Below are positions 23,490 to 35,099 of a stretch of 64,000 nucleotides of DNA, in pieces; position 1 is the first letter of the stretch, and each line of letters starts with the position of its first letter. Source of the DNA: Synaphobranchus kaupii (taxonomy: Eukaryota; Chordata; Actinopteri; Anguilliformes; Synaphobranchidae); the NCBI GenBank assembly GCA_029718625.1, contig CM056376.1:78925386-78989385 (forward strand), given 5' to 3'. The notes under the pieces were generated by a model. It was not told where the DNA came from. It did no database searches and saw only the letters and a program-made list of their open reading frames with translations. Both the position numbers and the translations under genes were made by a program.

Positions 23490-24262
23490 TAATCAGGAGA
23501 TGCTGCAGAATTCTAGGTTCCTTCTTAGTTACACATTCACAAATGTTATTAATGTTGAATAATCATCAACAATGGTGAGTGTCACATCTGTGCACTCATT
23601 CGCAGCTCGAAATGGGTCAACACATTCTCACCAACCGGCATTTAAAACCTTGAGTGTCACTCTCGCCAAGGGCTTCCAGACTTAATGCTGCAAGTAAGAA
23701 TGCACACTGGAGGACTGTGAATCAGACGGTTGGCTAATCTGAAACTGTACTTCATTCCATTTGACATGAATTGAATTGGCATGAGGTGGCTGCTCTATGA
23801 TGGATTTGTGCTTTTCCAGCCCTAAGGATATGCCCTTTGTATACTGTGTGTCTGTGTGTGTAGTATTTAATAATAATCACGTAAGGGGGCCATTTTAGGA
23901 GTACCATGCATTTATGATTTTAGAAAATGTAAGTTACACAATCAATGCCAAGTTTTGTGAGATTGTTATACACAAATTGTTATGAAGTGTGTATAATTAA
24001 AAACGAGAGGTATTTTTTGGAGTTAGGTTAAGGATTAAGATATGTGACAGCATTGGCTCATACTTAGATTCACAGTTAGTAATGCATTTTCCAGTTAAAC
24101 TATGTAATTACAGACCTAGATTGTTAAAAGGTTGTTACAATATTAATATTACAATATTACAATTTTCTTGCAGAAATTTATAATATTTACAATACAGTAA
24201 TCAATCATACATACTGACCGAACATGGTCAACATGAAAATTAAACTGGCATAAAGTTAACAC
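23490..24262. other. AT-rich stretch, nothing recognised
   Basis: No gene or paired repeat. A cluster of TTACAATATT words sits at about 24,135-24,195. Confidence 0.5.
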
Positions 24263-24265
24263 ACA

Positions 24266-26352
24266 GGGCTCTATCTTGGCGATCTTAGCGCTTTGTCTAA
24301 ACGCATGGTGTAAAGTGCATTTAGGGCGTGTCCAAGTCCACTTTTGCTAGTTTGACGGCATGTTTTTTGAGCACTAAGCACGGGGCAACATGCAAATCGT
24401 GCAAACCGAGTCTCTTCATTAATTATAGGTGTGTCTTGGGCATGACATGCAATAAACCAATCAAAATGTCATATCACATTCCCTTTAAAAGCCGGCTTTT
24501 TCACCTTGGCGGATTGCTTATATGATGGCGAAACAGACATGCTCTTGCGTGTTTAGTGCGATCAAGGAATAGGCTATATGGATCAATAGTATGATCAATA
24601 TTATTCGGACTAACCATTATGAGTTCCCGGTAATTCCCGACAGTGCTGTTATTTTACAAAATATATGCGGTTAAATTTCGTTAAAAGCACCTACAACAGC
24701 TGAGAATAAGCTACAAATGGCTTCCGTCTCACCTTAGAAAATGCCAAATTAGTCTGCTTGTTTAACGAATTTCATTTGATTATGAAATGAAGCATTGTCA
24801 AACATCAATTTCATGAGGATGTTCTCATGGAGTTCTCGAAGTTCAAGCTTCATCCGAAGTTCATTACCTGCATTCTAATATTGATTAATAACATAAATAC
24901 CGTTATTTTTGCCTTAATGATGACACTACATACAATAAATCTGTCAAGTTGTCAACCCATAGGTTCACGCACATTTTCCCTTGTTTATAATATCCTGCTT
25001 ATGAAAATGTGACCAATCTGTTTTACTGGAAGCGTAATGCTTTAAAACAATCCACTTTCCCAGGAAGAGTGCGATTTACAGCAAGGGAAACAGACCTGCT
25101 CCTGCATCAAGTTAAAGTGCACATGCAGAGAATGGCATTACAATTAATTGTGAATTAATTGTCTAACGTGCTGCAAATTTGTTTTAGTTTCTAATTAGAC
25201 GCTTAGTTCTCTTTAAAATCATTTTGTTCGGTTATGGTAAAATCAGCGGGGTTTTAATAAGCTGAGAGTATGGAAACCTTGTCACTGTAATTTTTAAAAT
25301 ATGAAGGACGAAGAATAAGATTCAAATTCAGTTAACATGGTGACATTTATCTTTTAACCGTAGGGTATCGAAAAAACCTTATGCACAGTGAATCCGCTGT
25401 AGCCTAGGTTATTTGAAAAACAATAAATGCAATATTCACTGGACAAGGTTTTGAACTATTTTCAGTCAAAAGCATTTTATTAACTTACAGGCTGTAGGCC
25501 TAGAGAGCTGTATTGTAATGACATCTGAAGCGCATTTTCAGAACTCAAATGTCCGTCTATTGCAGTGCGTGAGTTTTCCATTGAATGACAATTCAGGCAT
25601 TAGGTGTAAACGACAATTTGCGCATTATGCTTGATATAGGTGTTATTAGCAAAATTTTAAATGGATAACTATTGCCCCGTAACAGAAGATTGTCCCCCCA
25701 GAAGATTACAGGAATTATTGACAAATATAGTTTTTTTAACTATAGTTATATAGTTATAGTTATAGCTTGATCCAGGATAATTGTGAATAGTCTATACATG
25801 TAACCTTTCACGTACCATCGCACATCGCCTGGATGTTGATGGTGGGCTGAAAGCAACTTAATGCGGCATTCCCCTTCGCGGAGGGACAGGTATGTGGTCT
25901 TTGACCTATGGACCCTTTTATTATTATGCATTTTTTTATATAGCCTACACAATAATAATATTTCACATTGTAATCTTGATATTTTTAGTCATGCTTGTGC
26001 GCGCCCCTGAGTGTAACAGACAGGAGGGTGTACGCGCGTTGTGCACACGCCTATGTAGACGCACTTATATGCGCCGTTAAAATAACATATAAACAACTGC
26101 GACAAGACTTTAAACCAGGTTTGTGGTGGTTTTAGCGCGAGCATTTTCTGCTGGCTCAAGATGGCAATACACCAAAAATTATCCTGGCCACTCCTCATCT
26201 TAAGACCAACGTGCCCAGTTCACTTCCAATGGGCGCAAGAATACATGGTATATAAACGACATGAGCTCTAGGCGTTATAATGAACCCTGCGCTGGGTGTA
26301 AGATAGCAAAGACACTTGCGTTTGGGTTAGCGCCGGGTGTAAGATAGGGCCC
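24266..26352 (-). mobile_element. PIF/Harbinger-derived non-autonomous element, copy 2
   Basis: A diverged copy of the element at 17,934-19,933 in the same orientation. Ends GGGCTCTATCTT / AAGATAGGGCCC are flanked by ACA on both sides (24,263-24,265 and 26,353-26,355). Most of its length aligns with copy 1 by eye. It carries an extra segment of about 130 bases at roughly 25,680-25,810, including AGTTATAGTTATAG repeats, that copy 1 lacks. The HARBI1-type motif region is frameshifted (SAHHQHPGDV in place of SAHSINIQAM). Confidence 0.85.
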
Positions 26353-26355
26353 ACA

Positions 26356-26947
26356 GTCTTCAGTGCCACCATAATGTGTAAAAATGGTTTTGTTCAATGG
26401 AGAAGAGTTAAATTCCATTGCTGCTTATATTATACTTTTCAATTTTGAGATGGCTGTATAATTTTTTTGTTTTCTAGAAAGAAAAAAAAAACCTCAATTC
26501 CTGCTGTGTTTTGTAAGTTTAATTGTTGGCAAGCATATAATAAGAATATCATTAATATTCACATTTAATTCATTGGCAAATGTCTCATTATTTTGCTGGT
26601 GCCAGTTTAATAAGCCAGAGATAATTCATTACAGTTGGAATTGTGTGGGGGAATTGGTATCTTACCATATTTTGATACAGTTGTTGTGAGCCATATCTAG
26701 CAATACAATTGCAAAAAAAGTATTGGGGGAAGTATTACAGTATATGAAGAAACAAAACCTTGATGATTCCCACCTCAGTGACCACAGGCAACATTGTTAC
26801 AATTGAGAGGACTTGTAACAGTTATAACATCCGTGCTTGTTCTTCTTTAGTTCTGCTCAGTAGAAGGTGCAGTTGAGACTCATCATCAAAATAAAAAAAC
26901 AAAGGTATGTCTCTATCCACAGCTATGAATGCTTCCCACACAGTACC
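26356..26947. other. AT-rich stretch, nothing recognised
   Basis: No gene, paired repeat or regulatory motif is supported here. Confidence 0.5.
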
Positions 26948-26951
26948 TTAA

Positions 26952-27236
26952 AGGGAGAGTTGACTCATTTTGAAAAATTTTATATTGTTTTACTTACCCC
27001 CGAAATAGTAGGTAAGGCTATTGCGATTCTGTCCTGGTCTCACCGTTGCAGCCAAAATTTAGCAGGTGGGCGATTAAATCTAATGGCAAGATGCTATTCG
27101 TTAGCATTGTTCCAGTTCAGGTTTAGCCAATTCTAGCTACAACGCTGAGACCAGGACAGAATCACTACAGCCTTACATACTATTTTGGGGGTAATTAAAA
27201 CAGTATAATATTTTTCTAAATGGGTGAACTATCCCT
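26952..27236. mobile_element. TTAA-flanked MITE (Kolobok-like), 285 bp
   Basis: AGGGAGAGTTGACTCATTTT at the left is inverted at the right as ATGGGTGAACTATCCCT. The arms continue through TTTTACTTACCCCCGAAATAGTA and GATTCTGTCCTGGTCTCA for about 95 bases. TTAA lies on both sides (26,948-26,951 and 27,237-27,240). TTAA duplication with AGGG ends fits Kolobok-type mobilisation and the same end type as the larger element at 54,629-56,484. No coding capacity. Confidence 0.8.
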
Positions 27237-27240
27237 TTAA

Positions 27241-30200
27241 GAATTGCACAACCTACTGAATTGATGATGCTTGTATTTCTCTCACAGCTTCATTGTGAAT
27301 AAAGGCAGTTACAAAACTTTCAGGGGCCTATTATAACAGTGGTGAATAAATTTGGCTTTGAAAATATGTTCTGATGGCAGGTATGCCATCAACAAGGTCA
27401 TGTGTTGGTATGGCATACCCCACACCCAGAGCCGTTGCTGGTTTTGGGATATGAGTAAAATATGGGGAAGTTGATTGCAAAGACCTGGAAAAGCCCCCTC
27501 CCCCCGTTGAATTTTTTGTCCCCGCCCCCCCGAAGACAGTATAGGCTATATTCCAACTCTTCACCATCCTGAATTTGCCCTGAGATAAGGAACAGGCAGC
27601 CTCACTCAGTGCTCTGCCCTGCTCTGCCTCGCCCCATTCTATCAGTTCTGCTCCTAGTGCAAATGAGTGTGGGAGACTTGGCTCTGTTACAGTGGACTGA
27701 TGTACGTGAGGGTGAAGTTCGAACACCCGCTGACTTTTCACAGATTTAATTGGGGGAGGCAGCTCATGCAGAGCTGACTGATGCTGTCAGAGTGTTCACG
27801 ATGGATTCAGTGTATTAATGAGGGGGTGTGATAGCCAAGGTCAGGGGAAACCAGTGTGCACTGTGAAAATGTTGGGGCTGGTAACAGGACATTCCCCATG
27901 TTTGTTTCACCATGGGGTCATTCATCAGCATGCACAGTACATTGTTATTACTTGGTTGTATGGTACACTGATCTATTTGGATTTGCATAGCTTGCTTTTT
28001 ACCTATTGATTGATTTCTAGAGCTGAAGAAATTGTGGTTCAGTACCATTGTCAGTTGTTTTTTGTTTGTAGGAGAGCAGACAGGTTTTTTGCATTATTCA
28101 GACAGAGATAAAGTAGAGAGGATAACAGATAGAGAAGGGATGATGGATCAGAAGGGGACCACGGGACCAAACCCCCACCCGCACACACAGGGGGCATACG
28201 GCCCGAGAGTCAGCTGCCCTGTGGACTGTGCCATGTCTCACCAGGCACGATTAATTTAAACCTGTAACCCCAAGCTTGTAATCCTACACTTAACCTAACC
28301 CCAAAATTGAACCTTTCTGAACAATGCCCCCCCCCAACCATGTTGATGTAAACTTATCAATGTGAAAATATCAATTAAATAATATTAACAAAAACTTAGC
28401 CACTACATGACAAAGGGTCATATCTTAGCACTATTGCTAAAGCATACAATGTGGCAAAGAAAAAAATGTTTTAAAATTGAAAAGGAAGTAAAACTAATGC
28501 CCAAAGGAGGCCACAGACACCACGTCACTGACTGATTGGTTATTAACTTAAAGTTTAAAAAAAAAAATTTATTTCTGATTTTTTCCCATTTTTCTCCCAA
28601 TTTAGTAGCCAATTTAACCCCTATTCTAATTCAATTCCCCCATGTAGCAACCGCTAGAGAATCACTGCTACACAACCCCGTCAGCCAGCGGTAGGACAGG
28701 AGGGTGCCACGTCCTCTTCAGGGCGCGAGTTGGCATTGTTCCTTTGTGTCTTCTGAGACATTGAGGGAGATTGAGGGACATTTCACCATGCTATACACAA
28801 CATAAGTGCCTTGCCCTTAATCCAATATTCTAAGCTTTCTTAGGGCTTGAATGGATTATGTTGCTCAGTGGACAGAACATGAAGCCATTTTTGAGTGACC
28901 CATGTAAAGTATTTTTGAACATGGCAGGTAAAACTGCCATGCTCATTGAAACACAAACCGCTCAAAAATAAAAACTAAACCTGTAAAAAAATCACTTCCA
29001 CCGTGATTTACTTACATAAATTACTAGACTTAAATTTGTATAGAGAACACTGATGGCATAAACAACAAAACAAATTAAATAAGGGATTAAAGCCATATGT
29101 CATCCAGGTCGTGTTTGGATTGCACTGTTGTGTTGTGGAATGGGGAACTTGGGCTCATGACCAGAACATTTCAGGTTTCAAGCCCAAGTAGGGAACCGCT
29201 GCTGTACCCTTGAGCAAGAGAAGCAATTTAAGCAATGTAATTGAATAGATTTGGTCTGGTAATTACCCAGCAGTGCAAATGGCTGAATGGATTATATTTA
29301 AAATATAAGCAAATAAACACTTGAAATTGGTGTCTGTTAAGCACACAGGTAATTTAATGTGTTTTCCCTCTCTGCCAATGGTTCTTACAAAACAAATTAG
29401 ATTTTTCTGCAAGTTGACCTTTGTGGTAAATGGGCTATAAACTTTTTTTTGCATTTTTCCCATTAAATGTGCAATAGTTTTAAACTTTTAAACAGTGTTT
29501 TACGCTGAAGTGTTAATATGTGCTTTGAATGCTCTCTGCTCCTCTGTGGTAGGCAAGGGACCAGGACTTATGGTTTCTTCTGAAAGATCAAGCTGGATAA
29601 TGTCATGGTCGGGTAGCTCTCTTCCGGAATGACTGTGGTACCATTTATTCATTGACCGTGCTGCACTGCGTACATGGCTGCAGTGTGTTTAAATTAAGCG
29701 TGCTCACTTGACTCCCAAGCAGCACAGATCGTCCAGTATTCCTTTATGCTCTCTTCATTCCTGTCTGTGGGCCATTTACATTCCCTAACCATCAATCTTG
29801 TTGATCCTGACCTTTTGAGTGATTTTATTTCCTTTGCATAACAGGCATGATTGTTGTGCCCTGCCCATCACAGCAAGATAATATTGTTTCTCTAGGAAGC
29901 TCAAAGGTTGCCTATGCATCTCCAAAAAAAAGGGGGTTGTAACTGCTGGGGTTTGAGTTCTGGAACCAGGGATATTGGAACATCCAAAAAAAATGCAATT
30001 GCTTTAATTACACTATGTTTTCTTTCATGTTTTGGCAACTTGCCAACTTGTGAGAGGTATGCAAGCAGCTGTGGTTAGATATTTAAGTGTGTTTGTGGCT
30101 CTACAAGTGGACTCGATTGGAACTTGTTAGCTATGCTTAATAATGCTAGGTTTTACAGCAACATCCAGGGAAACAAAGATGACCCAGAGGAGAAACATCT

Positions 30201-30447
30201 GGATATGTCACATTTGATAAGAACAGGCGTGGTCTTTGATTTCGAGTATTGTGGATTGCACAGCCTTTTTTCATGCTTCACAGGATACTTTTGAATTGGG
30301 CCACAGTAGCCTAGGCCTATCATTTTGTTCCATTTCATTTTCAGCTTCACTAATTGGCTCTATATTTATATTGTATTTAGCCAAAGATAAACTGAATAAA
30401 ACTTAAAACAGCTCTAAGTACTGGCCAGTGGTAGCGTCCTTTGCACT
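27241..30447. other. Mostly non-repetitive stretch with a SINE-like tail
   Basis: No gene is supported. The minus-strand frame at 27,331-27,741 (136 codons) has no domain I can name and spans a C/G-rich simple patch. At 28,575-28,760 the minus-strand text resembles the tail of a tRNA-type SINE (GGCTACTAAATTGGGAGAAAA). About 29,515-29,880 is even in composition and may be a conserved noncoding block. The short frames at 27,815-28,259 are unsupported. Confidence 0.35.
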
Positions 30448-30452
30448 ATATG

Positions 30453-31990
30453 TGTCAGGAACCTGAACACGGGCTGAACCCAAGTGCAACGACAAGGAGG
30501 CAGAGGTACAAGAAAAGGTAGTGTATTTAGAGCTTGGGGCAGTCCCAAGCTGTACACAGAATAAACACAGGGTAGTAATAGTCCGGAGCTTCAACTTGCT
30601 CCAAGCAGGAGCTGGACTTGACAGGAACACTGGATGTTCCAAACCGGAACTGGAACAATGATATGTTCCAAACCGGAACTGGACTGAACTGGAACTGGTT
30701 GTTCCAAACCGGAACTGGACTGAACTGGAACTGGTTGTTCCAAACCGGAACTGGACTGAACTGGAACTGGTTGTTCCAAACCGGAACTGGACTGAACTGG
30801 AACTGGTTGTTCCAAACTGGACTAGACTGGAACAATGGGTTGTTCCAAACCAGAACTGGACTAGACTGGAACGTTCCAAACCGGAACTGGACTGTGCGGG
30901 TCACTCAGGAATATCCCCGCACCGGGACAGGACTTGACGGATCACCCGGGAGTCGTTCCAAGCCGGAACTGGACTTCGCAGGCCACTCTGGAATCGTTCC
31001 AAACCGGAACTGGACTTGGCGGATCTGGACAGACAGGACAGACGGGACAGATAGGGGGAGCACTAGGCATCCCATAATTTAAGCTTCGAACTTGTCTCCT
31101 GAAGCGAGGGAGGACATAAATCACAGACAAGCCGGTTATGGTTATGCATGAAGTTGAGTAGGAAAGACCGGGGTGTTACTGGTAACAGGCAACCGGGTAG
31201 TAGATGCAGAGGAAGGGGTAGCAGCAGATACGGCAGGGCAGGACAGTGCAGCGGACCTCGGGTCGGCCCGGATGAGGCAGCAGGGCAAACAGCAGCAAGT
31301 GCAAACGGAACCGTAACACTGGCGGTTGCCACGGCCGGACGCAGGAACAGCTGTAGAATGGAGGAGCAGAGCGCCCTGCTGCGGGCACAACGTCAGGTGG
31401 CAAGCGGGGGTACCGCAACACACAGGGAGTAGCGAACAACTGCAGACTGGCAGACAACAACATAGTGGTTAGCGAGGTAGATAAGGCGTGGCAGGTAGAG
31501 CCGCACAAACACTGGACAGACTAAGAATATCAACAGTTGGCAGAGTGCCTAAAGCACCGAAACAGACCCAAACTGTTGAAAGGTAGGTTACACAATAAAG
31601 CAGGGTGAACGAACACCTAATACTAAACCAAACTGTGCACGATAACTAGACAAAGGATAACAATGACCAGAGGATTCAAACGAACGACGTTAACGAACTG
31701 GCACTGGATAACAGACAGCAGGTGAGTTAAATAGGGAGTGTAATAGGTATCAATTAGGAAAGCGTGTGAATGTATGCGTGGGTGATTGAACAGAGTGGAG
31801 TGTGAGGAATGCATGCCGAAATGGGAAGAGGAGATAGGCTGAGGCAGGAGTGGAGAAATGGAGTAATACAAACGGAGGGAACACGCCCAGTCTGCAGCAC
31901 GGGGAAAAACACGGACAATGGAAGTCAAACATGACACGGAGGGAGAGGGCAAAATACGAAAAACGGACAGGATGGGAAAGGAACGTTACA
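30453..31990 (-). mobile_element. Solo LTR-like element (1538 bp) with 5-bp target duplication
   Basis: The plus strand begins TGTCAGGAACC and ends GGAACGTTACA, and ATATG flanks both sides (30,448-30,452 and 31,991-31,995). The TG...CA ends and 5-bp duplication indicate an LTR. The strand of transcription is not certain; minus is suggested by a CTATTTAACTC promoter-like word at about 31,725-31,735. Inside lies a 36-bp minisatellite (30,639-31,015). The overlapping open frames on both strands come from that repeat. Confidence 0.7.
30639..31015. repeat. 36-bp minisatellite, in-frame period
   Basis: The unit TGTTCCAAACCGGAACTGGA followed by CTGAACTGGAACTGGT repeats about four times almost exactly at 30,666-30,820, with degenerate copies to about 31,015. 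Because 36 is divisible by three, every stop-free frame stays open. This gives 12-residue repeats on both strands (QTGTGLNWNWLF on plus; PVPVWNNQFQFS on minus). Nothing indicates that it is translated. Confidence 0.85.
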
Positions 31991-31995
31991 ATATG

Positions 31996-32526
31996 GGTCT
32001 TATGCATGTTGAAAACTGAAATTGATTGAAAAACTAACCTAAACTAAAACTATAAACACACTCTGAAAGCTAACTAAAACTAAACTAAATTAGAAAGTGA
32101 AATTAAAAAACTAATAAAAATAAAAACTAAATTAAAAACTTAAAACTATAATAACCTTGCACCATGCCACCTGTCCCATTGATTCAGCCTTTCAAAATCT
32201 TTCCAGTGTAAAGATTTTGAAAGCTTTGCCAGAGAATTACCAGTGACCCAACGGCCACCATTGAGGAAGATAATTCTCCAGGCTTGGGTTTATTTTGTTA
32301 TGTCTCCTCCCCTTCTCTCCCTAATTTGGAATGCCTAATTGCATTCATCAGTGCTCATTGCCGGAACCTCCCCCATTGATTCAGGAGAGCACAGATCAGC
32401 ACATCTCTCTTCAGAGGGATGCAATGCCAAGCCCCAACTCTTATCACACCATAGTTGGGCTATTACATAGATTAGTAAGAGGAAGACACTTAATGTGCAT
32501 CTTATCAGGCCGACTTGCAGGTACCT
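31996..32526. other. A-rich simple sequence, then unassigned DNA
   Basis: From 32,015 to 32,150 the plus strand is built of AACTAAAACT-like words with almost no G, resembling a decayed A-rich tail. The remainder shows no gene. Confidence 0.45.
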
Positions 32527-32819
32527 GAGGTGCGTTCAAATTCAGCGAACAGAGCCGAACGTGCGTGGCAAACATGTTTTCTTTGAACGGTTACATTTGA
32601 ACGGCTTTTTAAGAACGTTCCAAATTGTTTGCATTACCGGGATCTTCAATTGAAATCTCCATGGGAACACATTTCCCTCAGTCCAGCGTCCATTTTTGTT
32701 CGCCGCAAACTGCCTTTTCAGACCGTTCGCTTATGTTTGCAAACGTTTGTGGCGAACCACAAAGCTAACGGAAATAGTTTGCAAACGTTCGCCTTGTTCG
32801 CTGAATTTGAACGCACCTC
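32527..32819. mobile_element. Inverted-repeat MITE, 293 bp
   Basis: GAGGTGCGTTCAAATTCAGC at the left is inverted perfectly at the right, ending GAATTTGAACGCACCTC. Subterminal copies of AACGTT/GCAAACG words fill the interior. Flanks share CTGA loosely, so the target duplication is unresolved. The element abuts the tail of the SINE at 32,821. The 144-codon frame crossing it (32,629-33,063) is chance. Confidence 0.75.
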
Positions 32820-32820
32820 T

Positions 32821-33001
32821 GATCTGGGGTCACTAGAGAGTGATGAGATTCGGATCCCTGATGACGGAATCCTCCCTACCCTGGCGGTAGCAATGTTACC
32901 ATCAATTATGTGTCGCCTGTGGAGCTACCAGACATACCAGTCTGTGCTGGCATGGTTGGAATTTGATCCTAGACCGTTGAGCCACCCAGCAGCCCCCCAG
33001 G
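32821..33001 (-). mobile_element. tRNA-derived SINE, minus strand
   Basis: On the minus strand the element starts GGGGGCTGCTGGGTGGCTCA, with a pol III A-box-like segment, then GGATCAAATTCCAACC as a B-box-like segment. The distal part (TCACTCTCTAGTGACCC) is shared with the copy at 54,361-54,564, and the head is shared with the copy at 58,283. The three copies define one SINE family. Confidence 0.65.
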
Positions 33002-33949
33002 CTTGCATTTTTTATGGTAATTCTCCATTTGCATGTTACCAGCAAGGACTTCAAAAAGTGTGACTGACTGTCTAGGGAATGCTCATGTACTCTGGCCCTC
33101 AGCATGATGGCTGCCTGCAAGGCTTACTACACTCTCTACCACCTCCATGTCTTGTTTGGCAGCTCTCAGACCTGGGGAGATTTTCCACCTCATATTGACT
33201 ATCGAGAAGCAGGAAGAGATGCCAGAGCCCAGTGGTGGGCAGTGTACCCGCCATCTTCCCTCCTTTCAGTATAGGCCTCCATACACTGTAACTCATCTCA
33301 CGCTCAGGACGAGCAGGAAGCTGCTAACAATGGCGCCCTATCTCTCTCAGATGGTTTTATCTCTAACTTCTGGCCTCCTGGCGGAGCAATGCAGGTGCCC
33401 GGTGTTCACGCTCTGTTGGAGGATTTCCCTGGCCTCATGGCTATGGCATCAGCTATGGCAAAGCTGCCATTACCCACCCCACCCCCACTTAGCAGCTTGT
33501 CACTGTGGAATTCATTTTGCGCAATTGACTTCCAATTGAATCCCAACCTGGATTTCTATTTTGGTTTTACACATAGTTTTCTCATAGCTCCAGCAAGTTG
33601 TATGGTGTGTGGTGCAAAAAGGTCTATTTGTGTGATGGAGGAGGATTGCCAGGGTTGGTTTTGGGGGCAGAAGAAAAGAACCATCAGGAGTAAAAGATGG
33701 GGCCTCTGAGGGGGAATGCTACGTTAATCGCTGGACCAGCCATGTATCAGAAAGTTTGGAGCAAAGGCTGCCTTGAGCTCCAGGGAGGCAGTTGCAAGAA
33801 GCACACATGCAGCTTAGAGCCATATCAGCAGGAGGGCACCACAAAGGGTTGGCCCCAGGAAGGGTACTTTAGTCCTTAGTGTTCCTTGGAGCATGACAGT
33901 AGGCTATCTGCTACGCTCCAAAATATGTTCATGTGGGTATATGCTATGG
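33002..33949. other. Unassigned stretch with chance frames
   Basis: Several overlapping frames occur on the plus strand (33,147-33,539 and 33,389-33,709), but no domain or splice pattern supports a gene. Nothing else recognised. Confidence 0.35.
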
Positions 33950-35093
33950 CTAAGGGTGCCCCGGTGCCTTTCTGGAATACAAGCTTTGTACATCTATAAG
34001 AACCTGTGCCCTGCAACGTAGACACTCGTGGCATTGCCCATGCCATCGGACAAGGTGGAGGGCCATCTTAGCTGCCCTGTGGATTCCCACCACAGCTTTG
34101 TCTCCTGATGCTGCAGAGGTATCCATAATGTGACAAGCAGGCCCAATGAGTGCATAGCATAAGCACACTCTCCCAGAGGGATACAAGATTGCAGTGCGCC
34201 TCACTGTCTGTTTGGGAACAATGCCTTTTCAGATAACCCAGAGAGACAAAGTGGACCCACCACATCCACTATTAACTGGATCAGTGAGGGGGAGCTTTGT
34301 ATAGCCACTGAATTCAACAAAACCCCCGCAAGCGGCTAGAGCTGACATAGGGTGGTTCCAGGGTGCACAGACCTGCACCACTGTCTCCGGCACATGAGGA
34401 ATAGGACAGATTTGTGGGATGTGTTCTTTCTGAAAAATGTCTTCCATAGCTTAGCATTGTTTTTTAGGGGTTTTCTGGGACTCAAATCCCTGGAACTTAG
34501 TTGCCCTTTCCATAATGGCACACAGTCCAGTCGCACAAGGCTCCACCGCATGGAAACCCCCTGGTGTAATGTGTGATCAGTGATCACTACCATACTCTGA
34601 TGAGTGGGAAAGAGTAAGTGAAGAGGTTGCACCTGGCATTGAGTAAGGCTCAAGATCATTAGAAGCAGCCAGAGATGTAGCATCATCTAACTCTGCACAG
34701 TTAGGGACCTGAAGACACTCCGAGGCTGGTCAGAGGTCAGCACTCAAGGCTTGCCGAGAATAGAGCCGAATTTGCAGACAAGCCAGGAAGTTCAGAACGA
34801 GGAACCCTTCGTGAATGTTCTTTCCTGTGTGTCTTATGAGGCGGAGCACCACAGACCATCTTCCTCAGTCCATGAAGCCTGGGTCCCAAATCGCTTACGG
34901 GATGAAGTGGAGGCTGACACCGAAGGCGGGAAGCTGTCTGAGGATGAGGCGGCAGATAGGGATGGGGAGCAACTGGCACCAATGATGTTCCTAAGTCATT
35001 TCTCCAGTGAGCGCTGTTGGGATGTAGCACAAGTATCAGAGGAATGATCTTGTCTGTGAGCCCAGCCTCTGCATGTGGGGGCCTGAGGGACAA
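33950..35093 (-). pseudogene. Unidentified degenerate coding-like region, minus strand
   Basis: Four minus-strand frames follow one another across 1.1 kb (34,737-35,093; 34,336-34,686; 34,229-34,447; 33,950-34,204). Protein-like composition continues when frames are switched, as if an old coding sequence had picked up frameshifts. I could not match any family. A degenerate retroelement gag or another transposon protein is possible. It may also be chance. Confidence 0.25.
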
Positions 35094-35099
35094 AACACA

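Noticed and set aside
27331..27741. 136-codon minus-strand frame
   Set aside because: No domain, crosses C-rich simple sequence, no splice or promoter support.
30403..31082. Overlapping long frames on both strands with 12-residue repeats
   Set aside because: They arise from a 36-bp minisatellite whose period keeps frames open. No start context, domain or codon bias supports translation.
31063..32007. Several minus- and plus-strand frames of 85-110 codons
   Set aside because: They fall in the non-coding body of the LTR-like element; cysteine- and proline-rich chance frames.
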